Assembly: GCA_007127385.1 (NCBI GenBank)
Contig: SKZM01000010.1
Span: forward strand, 1 to 5,879
Source: Methanosalsum sp.
Lineage (GTDB): Archaea; Halobacteriota; Methanosarcinia; Methanosarcinales; Methanosarcinaceae
Reading direction: 5' to 3'
DNA: 5,879 nucleotides
In this document: in pieces, positions 1 to 5,660 of the stretch
Layout: every line of letters starts with the position of its first letter
How positions within the stretch are numbered: position 1 is the stretch's first letter
Made by a program: the position numbers and the translations under genes
Notes under the pieces: model-generated
The model's database searches: none
What the model was told of the DNA's origin: nothing
What the model saw: the letters and a program-made list of their open reading frames with translations, nothing else

Positions 1-295
1 CAAGGGGTGCAAAATCCCCTGACTGGTTTATGTAGTGAACCGGACAGTTGAATGCTTCTTCGATATGATCTGCTATGAACCTGATACCCTCTTCTTTGCT
101 CTCAAAACAGTCTGCAAGTTCTCCTGTCATTACCGCAGAGACCATATCAGGCCTGATCCTTGCTGCAATCTCCCTGAGAAGATCAGCAAGTCCGTTTCCC
201 TTCCACATGGGCATGTAGTGTATTTCGACCAGTTCTCCATTGGCTGAAGCTACCTTGGTATTTGCACCACCGATATCTATTCCTATTATATTCAT
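1..295 (-). CDS. mfnF: MfnF-like methanofuran biosynthesis protein (COG1548 / H4MPT-linked C1-transfer family), N-terminal part only
   Basis: Only the first 98 residues lie in the window; the rest is beyond position 1. They begin MNIIGIDIGGANTKVAS, a phosphate-binding loop of the actin/hexokinase/Hsp70-type (ASKHA) fold (DIGGANTK, residues 7-14). Near residues 55-70 comes MTGELADCFESKEEGI, which I recognise as typical of the family once named 'H4MPT-linked C1 transfer pathway protein'. In Methanocaldococcus jannaschii a member (MJ0840, from memory) was assigned as MfnF, which joins 5-(aminomethyl)-3-furanmethanol diphosphate to gamma-glutamyltyramine to make the methanofuran core. The ATG is fixed by a strong Shine-Dalgarno 7 nt upstream and overlaps the mfnD stop codon as ATGA, so the two are probably co-transcribed and translationally coupled. 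The family call is strong; the exact reaction rests on homology and on the mfnD neighbour. Confidence 0.8.
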   Translation of the reverse strand, partial: MNIIGIDIGGANTKVASANGELVEIHYMPMWKGNGLADLLREIAARIRPDMVSAVMTGELADCFESKEEGIRFIADHIEEAFNCPVHYINQSGDFAPL

Positions 296-1203
296 CTGAT
301 ATCCTCCTTGGTAAACGAGTACTTTCCTGTCAGATTAACCGTTTCAGGTAATTCCCCGTCAATATTTTTCAGCAGCAGGTCTGCGATCTCCTCTTCCATT
401 ACCTGGCATATTCCGACAAGTGATGTCGTGGGTCTGGGATTGACATCAACAACATATGGCCTGTCACCGATAACAAAATCTATTCCAGTATATCCCCTGC
501 ACCCGAGAATGGAGGAAACGGATGATGCGATCGAGAACAGGGTATCTGATAATGGGGTACTGTAGGGTGTTATGCACCCGTTATATTCAATACTGCCCCC
601 ACCCTGGCCAGTCCCGATCTTCATAAACTGCAGATTGATCGATAGCGGGAGTATGTCCTGGCCTGCAATAAAACTGGCACTCACATGCTCACCTTCAATA
701 TAGCGCATGGCGATCAGTTCATCATCAGATCTGAAATCAGAACATATCCTGGTATTCTCACTTGCGCATCCGTACCTGGGTTTTGTAACACACAGTTCCC
801 CTTCAGGCCTGCTGAGCAATGTCGGGGTACTGATCATGTTCTTTTCAAGTATCTGTGAGCATCTGAGTTTATCTGCACAGATCTGCACAGATTCTGGAGT
901 GCATCCAAGGTTGACAGTGTTATCCTCGACTATGGATGTAAAGTATGGCAGTATATGATCCGGTGCGATCACAAGACCGAAATCAGATTTCTTTGCCTCC
1001 CTTTCAATTACCCTGGAAAAAGTCTCTTCATCAGATTCCACTGAAGTCCCGTATCCAATAAGACTACCGGCTGAAGGATATACTACCTCGTGTCCTGTCC
1101 TTTCAAAACTGGCTGCAAGGGTTTTCAGTATGGCGCGTCCTTCTGCAAGTATTCCTGAGCTTATGCATGTACCGGTAGCGTACTCTGCCAGAACTATTCT
1201 CAT
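292..1203 (-). CDS. mfnD: ATP-grasp ligase, probable tyramine-L-glutamate ligase
   Basis: This 303-residue ATP-grasp protein probably makes gamma-glutamyltyramine from tyramine, glutamate and ATP, an early cytosolic step of methanofuran synthesis. Features seen: an N-terminal segment MRIVLAEYATG with a conserved-looking G-rich stretch (residues 1-25); an ATP-grasp nucleotide-binding strand VTKPRYGCASENTRI (139-153); YIEGEHVSASFI (168-179); a glycine-rich GTGQGGGSIEYNG (197-209); GYTGIDFVI (237-245); and VVDVNPRPTTSLVG (251-264), where D253 and N255 sit at the usual metal-ligand positions. I chose the ATG at 1203 over an in-frame TTG at 1215 because MRIVLAEY looks like the natural beta-strand start and nothing resembling a Shine-Dalgarno precedes either. 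A TATA-like box about 24 nt upstream suggests a leaderless or very short-leader transcript. The adjoining mfnF supports the methanofuran role. A related ATP-grasp protein of unknown substrate occurs in C1-metabolism clusters of methylotrophic bacteria, so substrate specificity is inferred. Confidence 0.82.
   Translation of the reverse strand: MRIVLAEYATGTCISSGILAEGRAILKTLAASFERTGHEVVYPSAGSLIGYGTSVESDEETFSRVIEREAKKSDFGLVIAPDHILPYFTSIVEDNTVNLGCTPESVQICADKLRCSQILEKNMISTPTLLSRPEGELCVTKPRYGCASENTRICSDFRSDDELIAMRYIEGEHVSASFIAGQDILPLSINLQFMKIGTGQGGGSIEYNGCITPYSTPLSDTLFSIASSVSSILGCRGYTGIDFVIGDRPYVVDVNPRPTTSLVGICQVMEEEIADLLLKNIDGELPETVNLTGKYSFTKEDIR
303..307 (-). promoter_or_regulatory. Ribosome binding site of mfnF inside the 3' end of mfnD
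   Basis: On the minus strand the last mfnD codons read AAGGAGGATATCAGATGA. The GGAGG core lies 7 nt before the mfnF ATG. It decides the mfnF start and allows independent initiation or re-initiation by ribosomes finishing mfnD. Confidence 0.85.
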
Positions 1204-1219
1204 TGTGGGTAGCAATATC

Positions 1220-1234
1220 TTAATAAAATATTAG
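1220..1234 (-). promoter_or_regulatory. Putative archaeal TATA box of the mfnD-mfnF operon
   Basis: The minus strand here reads as an AT-only run containing TAATATTTTATTA (1221-1233). Its centre is about 24 nt from the mfnD ATG. Archaeal TATA boxes are centred roughly 25-27 nt before the transcription start, so transcription would begin at or within a few bases of the start codon. The run is also a small palindrome (TAATA-AAA-TATTA). No transcript data support it. Confidence 0.45.
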
Positions 1235-1270
1235 TATTTCCATCAGCAGGATGATACTCTCACCTGTAAC

Positions 1271-1285
1271 AATAAATATATATTA
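1271..1285 (+). promoter_or_regulatory. Putative TATA box of the four-helix membrane protein gene
   Basis: AATAAATATATATTA is the best TATA-like sequence in the divergent region. Centred near 1278, it predicts a transcription start around 1303-1306, just before the GAGGAGG ribosome binding site, giving a leader of about 15 nt. It lies back to back with the mfnD box about 40 nt away. Confidence 0.55.
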
Positions 1286-1306
1286 TCAGGTTGGATTATT
1301 TTGATT

Positions 1307-1313
1307 GAGGAGG
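1307..1313 (+). promoter_or_regulatory. Shine-Dalgarno that sets the start at 1320
   Basis: GAGGAGG lies 6 nt before the ATG at 1320. The in-frame TTG at 1305 overlaps this motif and the in-frame ATG at 1314 directly abuts it, so 1320 is the preferred start. Confidence 0.75.
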
Positions 1314-1319
1314 ATGAAT

Positions 1320-1730
1320 ATGAATTTTTTATCAGAGAATCCCTTTGTACAGGCAATAGCTGCATCTACAGTCATGGCTGTTTTCATGATCGGTGTGGCT
1401 CTGGGAATAATGTTTATGATGTCCAATAGTATAAGTCCCATGCCCCTGCCTCTGATACTGCTGATATTTGCAGTGGTCTTTATCACCGGGTCCGTGTTCT
1501 TTGAGAACAGGGGTGCTGATCAGGTAGGATCACTGGTAGGAGGATTCATTGCATCAGTTGCCCTTACCTTTGCAAGCGTTTCTTTTTTCGGTGGTATCCG
1601 GTTTGCTGCTGAGGGAGGGATTCAGGCCATAGGATGGGAACAGATCATATCTGCACTGGCAGTATGTATGATCGCCAGCATGCTGCTCATCAAAATGCTT
1701 TCCTGCAAGATGCAGGAACATTTTGCATGA
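1320..1730 (+). CDS. Unrecognised small membrane protein, four predicted transmembrane helices
   Basis: I do not recognise this 136-residue protein. It is strongly hydrophobic with four likely membrane helices at about residues 9-34, 42-61, 67-92 and 106-126. The short connecting segments are SNSISP (35-40), FENRGADQ (61-68) and RFAAEGG (94-100). By the positive-inside rule the ends and the R64 loop would be cytoplasmic; the C-terminal tail carries K125 and K130. There is no cleavable signal peptide, and no cluster of His, Cys or acidic residues that would suggest metal binding or catalysis; the two cysteines (C116, C129) are isolated. Helix 3 is rich in small residues (GSLVGGFIASVALTFASVSF), which favours tight helix packing or oligomerisation. 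It sits alone between the divergent methanofuran operon and grpE, with its own TATA box, a strong ribosome binding site and a T-tract behind it, so it is probably monocistronic. Its coding status is well supported; its function is unknown. Confidence 0.8.
   Translation: MNFLSENPFVQAIAASTVMAVFMIGVALGIMFMMSNSISPMPLPLILLIFAVVFITGSVFFENRGADQVGSLVGGFIASVALTFASVSFFGGIRFAAEGGIQAIGWEQIISALAVCMIASMLLIKMLSCKMQEHFA
1701..1717 (+). repeat. Perfect 7-bp hairpin at the 3' end of the membrane protein gene
   Basis: TCCTGCA-AGA-TGCAGGA forms a stem of 7 pairs with a 3-nt loop, inside the last ten codons of the membrane protein gene. The T9 tract starts 31 nt after the stem, too far for a classical intrinsic terminator hairpin, but it could protect or define the mRNA 3' end. 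It also encodes SCKMQ, so the pairing may be incidental. Confidence 0.5.
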
Positions 1731-1748
1731 ATTGCAGATATTGAATGC

Positions 1749-1757
1749 TTTTTTTTT
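1749..1757 (+). terminator. Oligo-T terminator after the membrane protein gene
   Basis: Nine consecutive T lie 19 nt after the stop codon. Archaeal RNA polymerase terminates at oligo-T tracts with little or no need for a hairpin. The tract lies before the grpE TATA box, separating the two transcripts. Confidence 0.6.
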
Positions 1758-1783
1758 GGCCCAGGATTTTATTGTTCTATGCA

Positions 1784-1827
1784 GGCATTGGCGAAAACTA
1801 TTTATAGAATTACAAACAATCAATGCC
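1784..1827 (+). promoter_or_regulatory. grpE promoter: BRE/TATA box bracketed by a 7-bp inverted repeat
   Basis: The block CGAAAACTATTTATAG (1792-1807) has an A-rich BRE-like stretch followed by TATTTATA (1799-1806), a good archaeal core promoter. It predicts transcription start near 1827-1830, giving a leader of about 60 nt before the grpE TTG. The core is flanked by GGCATTG (1784-1790) and CAATGCC (1821-1827), perfect inverted complements whose centre (1805.5) nearly coincides with the TATA box. The repeat could be an operator for a dimeric repressor, but this is inference. I did not see a CIRCE element. Confidence 0.6.
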
Positions 1828-1872
1828 AACATCGAACTGTTTCATATAATGTACATCAGGAAGACAGTATTA

Positions 1873-1881
1873 GGCAGGGAT
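1873..1881 (+). promoter_or_regulatory. Non-canonical ribosome binding site of grpE (GGCAGGGAT)
   Basis: GGCAGGGAT ends 5 nt before the TTG start. It is a weaker match to the anti-Shine-Dalgarno than GGAGG. The same nine bases precede dnaJ at nearly the same distance. With no ATG available before residue 34, this motif helps fix the TTG at 1887 as the start. Confidence 0.5.
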
Positions 1882-1886
1882 AAACA

Positions 1887-2444
1887 TTGAACAGCGGTAA
1901 TTCAGAGAAAGAGAACAACAGTCCGGAACCTGAAGATGGGAATGTTTCCGGTACAGATTCTGTTGATATTGAGGAATTTAAGGAGATGGAATCCGAGCTT
2001 CAGGAACTCCGCGACAGATTCATTAGACTTGGAGCGGAATTTGAGAACTTCAGGAAACGCAGTCTGCGTGAAAAGGAAGAATACCGCAACTATGCCATAG
2101 AGAACCTGATGCTTGAACTGCTGGAAGTGGTTGATAACTTTGAAAGGGCACTCAGATCTGCAAAAGATTCAAAGGACCCGGATTCAGTGATCAAGGGTGT
2201 GGAGATGGTATACAGGCAGCTGTATAATATTCTGGAAAAGAACGGGCTTGAGAGGATCAAATGTGAAAGAGAAGATTTTGATCCAAGAATGCATGAGGCT
2301 ATCATGCAGGTTCCGGCCAGTGACCTTCCTGAGAATACAGTTGTGGATGAATGCAGGCCGGGATATATGCTCAACTCAAAGGTAATACGCCCTGCTCTGG
2401 TCTCCATTGCAAAGGGCGATGAAGAACAGGAAAAGGAACAGTAA
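1887..2444 (+). CDS. grpE: GrpE, nucleotide exchange factor of DnaK
   Basis: GrpE is a cytosolic dimer that opens the DnaK nucleotide-binding domain to release ADP and so resets the chaperone cycle; in bacteria it also acts as a thermosensor. This 185-residue protein has a polar acidic N-terminus (1-30), a long coiled-coil helix with RLGAEFENFRKRSLREKEE (47-65), the DNFERAL motif (83-89), FDPRMHEAI (131-139), and the C-terminal beta-domain signature GYMLNSKVIRPALVSIAK (159-176), close to the bacterial GYxLxxRxxRxAxVxVAK pattern. Length is within the usual range (E. coli GrpE is 197). The start is TTG at 1887; the first in-frame ATG is at residue 34 and would delete the acidic leader and the start of the coiled coil. 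The weak start and weak ribosome binding site fit a protein needed below DnaK level. The stop codon lies inside the first unit of a 15-nt tandem repeat. Confidence 0.95.
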   Translation: MNSGNSEKENNSPEPEDGNVSGTDSVDIEEFKEMESELQELRDRFIRLGAEFENFRKRSLREKEEYRNYAIENLMLELLEVVDNFERALRSAKDSKDPDSVIKGVEMVYRQLYNILEKNGLERIKCEREDFDPRMHEAIMQVPASDLPENTVVDECRPGYMLNSKVIRPALVSIAKGDEEQEKEQ

Positions 2445-2469
2445 GCACAGATTTAGTAAGTACAGATTT
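2440..2469 (+). repeat. 15-nt tandem direct repeat spanning the grpE stop codon
   Basis: AGTAAGCACAGATTT (2440-2454) is followed directly by AGTAAGTACAGATTT (2455-2469), differing at one base (C/T at unit position 7). The first unit contains the grpE stop TAA (2442-2444). Because the unit is a multiple of three, the second unit places another in-frame TAA at 2457-2459. It looks like a recent tandem duplication. Confidence 0.85.
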
Positions 2470-2482
2470 TAGACCTAAAGAA

Positions 2483-2524
2483 CACTATATCTACTAAGGA
2501 TTGATATTTACTCTGTTTATAATA
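2483..2524 (+). promoter_or_regulatory. Possible separate dnaK promoter
   Basis: The grpE-dnaK spacer is AT-rich and holds several TATA-like words: ACTATATC (2484-2491), GATATTTA (2503-2510) and TTTATAATA (2517-2525). The first would place transcription start near 2512 and the second near 2531; the third is too close to the gene for anything but a leaderless start. Which, if any, is used cannot be told from sequence. From memory, the Methanosarcina mazei dnaK gene can be transcribed on its own, which makes an internal promoter plausible. Confidence 0.4.
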
Positions 2525-2534
2525 AAAAATAAGT

Positions 2535-2540
2535 GAGGAG
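2535..2540 (+). promoter_or_regulatory. Canonical Shine-Dalgarno of dnaK
   Basis: GAGGAG lies 7 nt before the ATG at 2548. It overlaps the in-frame GTG at 2533, which is therefore unlikely to be the start. It is the strongest ribosome binding site in the chaperone cassette, matching the expected excess of DnaK over GrpE and DnaJ. Confidence 0.8.
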
Positions 2541-2547
2541 ATTACAT

Positions 2548-4410
2548 ATGGGAAAAATATTAGGAATTGATCTTGGTACAACCAATTCATGTATGGCAGT
2601 TATCGAAGGCGGAAAACCAACAGTTATACCCAATGCTGAGGGTGGAAGGACAACTCCTTCAGTTGTCGGTTTTTCAAAGAAGGGTGAAAAGCTGGTGGGA
2701 CAGGTTGCAAAACGCCAGCTCATTGCAAATCCTGAAAACACTGTCTATTCTATCAAAAGGCACATAGGAAAAGCTGACTATCAGGTTACCCTGCAGGACA
2801 AGAATTACACTCCCCAGGAAATCTCTGCAATGATACTCCGGAAAATGAAGGAAGATGCAGAGTCCTATCTCGGGGAAACGATCAATGAAGCTGTGATCAC
2901 AGTACCTGCCTATTTTGATGATTCACAGCGCCAGGCAACAAAGGATGCAGGAAAGATCGCAGGCTTTGAAGTAAAGAGGATCATCAATGAACCAACTGCA
3001 GCATCCCTTGCATATGGCCTTGATAAGTCAGAAGGCGACCAGAAGATACTGGTCTATGACCTTGGAGGAGGTACCTTTGATGTATCCGTCCTGGAGCTGG
3101 GCGATGGTGTATTCGAGGTGCTCTCAACCAGTGGTGATACCAAACTTGGAGGAGACGATTTCGACCAGAAGATAGTGGACTATGTTGTTTCTGAATTCAA
3201 AAAGGAGGAAGGAATTGATCTTTCAAAAGACAAGTCCGCACTCCAGAGAATAACCGATGCTGCAGAGAAGGCAAAGATCGAGCTCTCAGGTGTCACTACC
3301 ACCAACATCAATCTTCCGTTTGTCACAGCAGACTCAAACGGTCAGCCAAAGCATATCGATATTGATATAACAAGGACCCAGTTCGAGAAAATGACCGAGG
3401 ACCTGATAGAGAAGACACTTCATTCAATGCGCCAGTCTCTAAGTGATGCAAAACTGACCCCAAAGGATATTGACAAGGTGCTTCTGATCGGTGGTTCAAC
3501 CAGGATGCCTGCAGTCTATGAGACCGTAAAGAAGTTCATTGGCAAGGAACCCTACAAGAACATCAATCCGGATGAGGCCGTTGCAATGGGTGCAGCAATA
3601 CAGGCCGGAGTTCTTTCAGGTGAGATGAAGGATGTACTGCTTCTGGATGTAATTCCACTGACACTTGGTATTGAGACCCTTGGTGATGTTGCAACACCAC
3701 TGATCGAGCGCAATACCACTATCCCCACAAAGAAGAGCCAGATATTCTCTACAGCAGCCGATAACCAGACCTCTGTAGAAATACATGTTCTGCAGGGTGA
3801 GCGAGGTATAGCCTCTGCCAACAAGACACTGGGACGCTTTACCCTGGAAGGAATCCCTCCTGCACCAAGGGGCGTACCGCAGGTCGAGGTTACCTTTGAT
3901 ATAGACTCAAATGGTATCCTGCATGTAAGTGCAAAGGACCTGGGAACCGGTAAACAGCAGTCGATCTCCATTGACAAGCCTGGAGGCCTTTCAGATGAGG
4001 AGATCGAGCAGATGGTCCGGGATGCTGAAGAGCATGCCGAAGAGGATCGAAAGCGTAAGGAAGCTGTTGAGACCAGGAACACTGCTGAATCTCTGATAAA
4101 CTCTGCTGAGAGGACAATTAAGGAAGCTGAGGATATTGTGACCGAGGAACAGAAATCCAGGGTTGAATCTGAAATATCTGAACTCAGAACGGCCCTTGAA
4201 GGTGATGATATCGAAGAGATCAAGAAGAAGACCGAATCTCTCCAGAATGCAGTGTATGAGGTTTCCAGTGCAATGTACCAGAAAGCTCAGGAAGCTGCAG
4301 CCCAGCAGCAACAGCAGGAGGAAGGTGCAGAAACCGCAGGTTCAGAATCTCAGCCAGATGAAGATGTGGTTGATGCAGATTATGAAGTTGTGGACGAAGA
4401 TAAGAAGTAA
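2548..4410 (+). CDS. dnaK: DnaK (Hsp70) molecular chaperone
   Basis: This cytosolic ATP-dependent chaperone binds exposed hydrophobic peptides in cycles driven by DnaJ and GrpE. The protein is 620 residues (E. coli 638). Nucleotide-binding domain, about 1-360: phosphate-1 loop [10 protein letters not shown] (6-15), K70 in [19 protein letters not shown] (146-157), phosphate-2 [12 protein letters not shown] (171-182), T198 in [11 protein letters not shown], adenosine motif [10 protein letters not shown] (312-321). Conserved linker [10 protein letters not shown] (362-371). Beta substrate domain about 370-480, with [15 protein letters not shown] (405-419) and [15 protein letters not shown]. Helical lid about 481-580, then a Q-rich and acidic tail ending [14 protein letters not shown], a bacterial type of end. 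Between IKRHIG and YTPQEIS the protein lacks the roughly 24-residue insert of E. coli-type DnaK, so it is of the Gram-positive-like form also known in other archaea, consistent with ancient lateral transfer. The ATG at 2548 is fixed by GAGGAG 7 nt upstream. Confidence 0.98.
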   Translation: MGKILGIDLGTTNSCMAVIEGGKPTVIPNAEGGRTTPSVVGFSKKGEKLVGQVAKRQLIANPENTVYSIKRHIGKADYQVTLQDKNYTPQEISAMILRKMKEDAESYLGETINEAVITVPAYFDDSQRQATKDAGKIAGFEVKRIINEPTAASLAYGLDKSEGDQKILVYDLGGGTFDVSVLELGDGVFEVLSTSGDTKLGGDDFDQKIVDYVVSEFKKEEGIDLSKDKSALQRITDAAEKAKIELSGVTTTNINLPFVTADSNGQPKHIDIDITRTQFEKMTEDLIEKTLHSMRQSLSDAKLTPKDIDKVLLIGGSTRMPAVYETVKKFIGKEPYKNINPDEAVAMGAAIQAGVLSGEMKDVLLLDVIPLTLGIETLGDVATPLIERNTTIPTKKSQIFSTAADNQTSVEIHVLQGERGIASANKTLGRFTLEGIPPAPRGVPQVEVTFDIDSNGILHVSAKDLGTGKQQSISIDKPGGLSDEEIEQMVRDAEEHAEEDRKRKEAVETRNTAESLINSAERTIKEAEDIVTEEQKSRVESEISELRTALEGDDIEEIKKKTESLQNAVYEVSSAMYQKAQEAAAQQQQQEEGAETAGSESQPDEDVVDADYEVVDEDKK

Positions 4411-4444
4411 TTGCACAACAATAAAATAAAAATAGAACAAAGAA

Positions 4445-4470
4445 GGGTACTGTTAAATCAGACAGTACCC
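4445..4470 (+). repeat. 9-bp hairpin between dnaK and dnaJ
   Basis: GGGTACTGT (4445-4453) and ACAGTACCC (4462-4470) are perfect inverted complements around an 8-nt interior, which can close by one more T-G pair to a 6-nt loop. The stem lies 34 nt after the dnaK stop and ends 26 nt before the dnaJ start. No T-tract follows directly; the next T5 (4492-4496) abuts the dnaJ ATG. It could be an mRNA processing or stability element, an attenuator, or a partial terminator. Confidence 0.8.
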
Positions 4471-4481
4471 ATATTCATTCT

Positions 4482-4490
4482 GGCAGGGAT
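4482..4490 (+). promoter_or_regulatory. Non-canonical ribosome binding site of dnaJ (GGCAGGGAT)
   Basis: The same nine bases as upstream of grpE, ending 6 nt before the dnaJ ATG. AGGGATC resembles the Shine-Dalgarno AGGTGATC with one base missing, so imperfect pairing with 16S rRNA is possible. Confidence 0.5.
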
Positions 4491-4496
4491 CTTTTT

Positions 4497-5660
4497 ATGA
4501 CAACAGCACGTGATTATTACGAAATACTTGGAGTATCAAAGGACGCATCAGCAGAAGAGATCAAGAAAGCCTACAGGAAACTTGCAATGCAGTATCATCC
4601 TGACAGGAACAAGGAAGCTGATGCAGAGGATAAGTTCAAGGAGATCTCTGAGGCCTATGCAGTGCTGTCAGATCCTGAGAAGAAGGCTCAGTATGACAGA
4701 TTCGGACATGCCGGAATTGATGGGCGTTACAGTGAAGAGGATATCTTCAGGAACGCTGACTTTGGAGATATTTTCGGTGAGATGGGTGGACTCGGTGATA
4801 TCTTCGATATGTTCTTTGGAGGAGGACATTCCAGAAGAAGACGCGGTCCGGCCAGAGGCTCGGATCTCAGGTATGACCTTTCAATAACCCTTGAGGAAGC
4901 AGCCACCGGGATCAGTAAGAACATCAGTGTTCCCAGAATGGAAAACTGTGAGACCTGTGGTGGAAGCGGTGCAAAACCCGGAACCCAGCCAAAGACATGT
5001 TCTGTATGTCAGGGCCGGGGCCAGGTTACCCATGCCCGGAATACTCCCTTTGGCAGGTTTATGACAACCACCCCGTGCAGGGAATGCGGTGGAGAAGGAC
5101 GTATAATTGATACTCCCTGCAGTGAGTGCAGAGGCAGTGGAAAGGTTAAACGTGTACGCAAGATATCGGTAAAGGTTCCAAAAGGAGCAGATGCCGGTAT
5201 GAGACTGATGGTAAGGGGCGAAGGGGAGCCCGGTGATCCTGGAGCACCACCCGGCGACCTCTATGTGTTCATTCATGTTGAGCCCCATGATATCTTTGAG
5301 AGAGTTGGTGATGATATTGTATACGAGGCCCCTATATCATTTACCCAGGCAGCCCTTGGAGCGTCGATAATGGTCCCGACACTGCACGGAAAGGTCAAGA
5401 TGAACATACCTGAAGGAACCCAGACACATTCGCTGTTCAGGCTCAAGGGCAAGGGTATGCCCCGCTTGCAGGGGCGCGGCGAAGGTGACCAGCATGTGCG
5501 GGTAATAGTACGCACACCTGCAGACCTTACCGAGGATCAGAAGGAATTGCTGAGACAATTCGAAGAGAGTAAAACTCCTGAACAGAAGGAAGCTAAAGGA
5601 AAGGGTCATTCCCATAAAGGAGCCCGCAATATTTTCGATAAGGTAAAGGACGTTTTCTGA
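4497..5660 (+). CDS. dnaJ: DnaJ (Hsp40 class A) co-chaperone
   Basis: DnaJ captures unfolded proteins, passes them to DnaK and stimulates its ATPase. The 387-residue protein has every class A domain in order. The J domain (about 5-70) carries the HPD triad at 34-36. The Gly/Phe-rich region (about 70-115) holds three DIF motifs at 82-84, 91-93 and 101-103, followed by a basic stretch RRRRGPAR. The zinc-binding domain (151-215) has four CxxCxGxG repeats: CETCGGSG (151), CSVCQGRG (168), CRECGGEG (194) and CSECRGSG (208), able to bind two zinc ions. The C-terminal beta-sandwich substrate domains follow, with [21 protein letters not shown] and [19 protein letters not shown]. The K-rich tail ends [10 protein letters not shown]. 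Length is near E. coli DnaJ (376). It follows dnaK by 86 nt containing a hairpin; A-rich sequence at 4419-4434 might give a weak own promoter. No key residue is missing. Confidence 0.97.
   Translation: MTTARDYYEILGVSKDASAEEIKKAYRKLAMQYHPDRNKEADAEDKFKEISEAYAVLSDPEKKAQYDRFGHAGIDGRYSEEDIFRNADFGDIFGEMGGLGDIFDMFFGGGHSRRRRGPARGSDLRYDLSITLEEAATGISKNISVPRMENCETCGGSGAKPGTQPKTCSVCQGRGQVTHARNTPFGRFMTTTPCRECGGEGRIIDTPCSECRGSGKVKRVRKISVKVPKGADAGMRLMVRGEGEPGDPGAPPGDLYVFIHVEPHDIFERVGDDIVYEAPISFTQAALGASIMVPTLHGKVKMNIPEGTQTHSLFRLKGKGMPRLQGRGEGDQHVRVIVRTPADLTEDQKELLRQFEESKTPEQKEAKGKGHSHKGARNIFDKVKDVF

Noticed and set aside
1204..1215. TTG at 1215 as an upstream mfnD start (MLPT extension)
   Set aside because: It is only four codons longer, has no ribosome binding site, and MRIVLAEY is the natural domain start. 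It would also fall upstream of the predicted transcription start.
1305..1319. TTG at 1305 and ATG at 1314 as starts of the membrane protein
   Set aside because: Both overlap or abut the GAGGAGG site, whereas the ATG at 1320 has normal spacing.
1700..1740. Four TGCA words in about 33 nt near the membrane protein stop
   Set aside because: Spacing is irregular and two of them belong to the hairpin; the rest are likely chance.
1849..1856. Palindrome ATGTACAT in the grpE leader
   Set aside because: An 8-bp AT-rich palindrome is expected by chance at this length and has no partner elsewhere in the chaperone promoters.
2533..2547. GTG at 2533 as an upstream dnaK start
   Set aside because: It overlaps the GAGGAG ribosome binding site, and DnaK proteins normally start at MGKxxGIDLG.
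3552..4223. 223-codon open frame on the minus strand opposite dnaK
   Set aside because: It is a shadow of dnaK: its Ser-rich, low-complexity translation mirrors the sense codons, and long antisense frames opposite dnaK genes are a known artefact. No ribosome binding site or domain was seen.
4304..4318. CAG/CAA repeat in dnaK encoding five glutamines
   Set aside because: Short Q-rich runs are common in the disordered tail of DnaK; there is no sign of expansion beyond that.
4881..5288. 135-codon minus-strand frame opposite dnaJ
   Set aside because: It lies fully inside dnaJ, whose frame has four zinc motifs and clear homology; the antisense translation resembles nothing.
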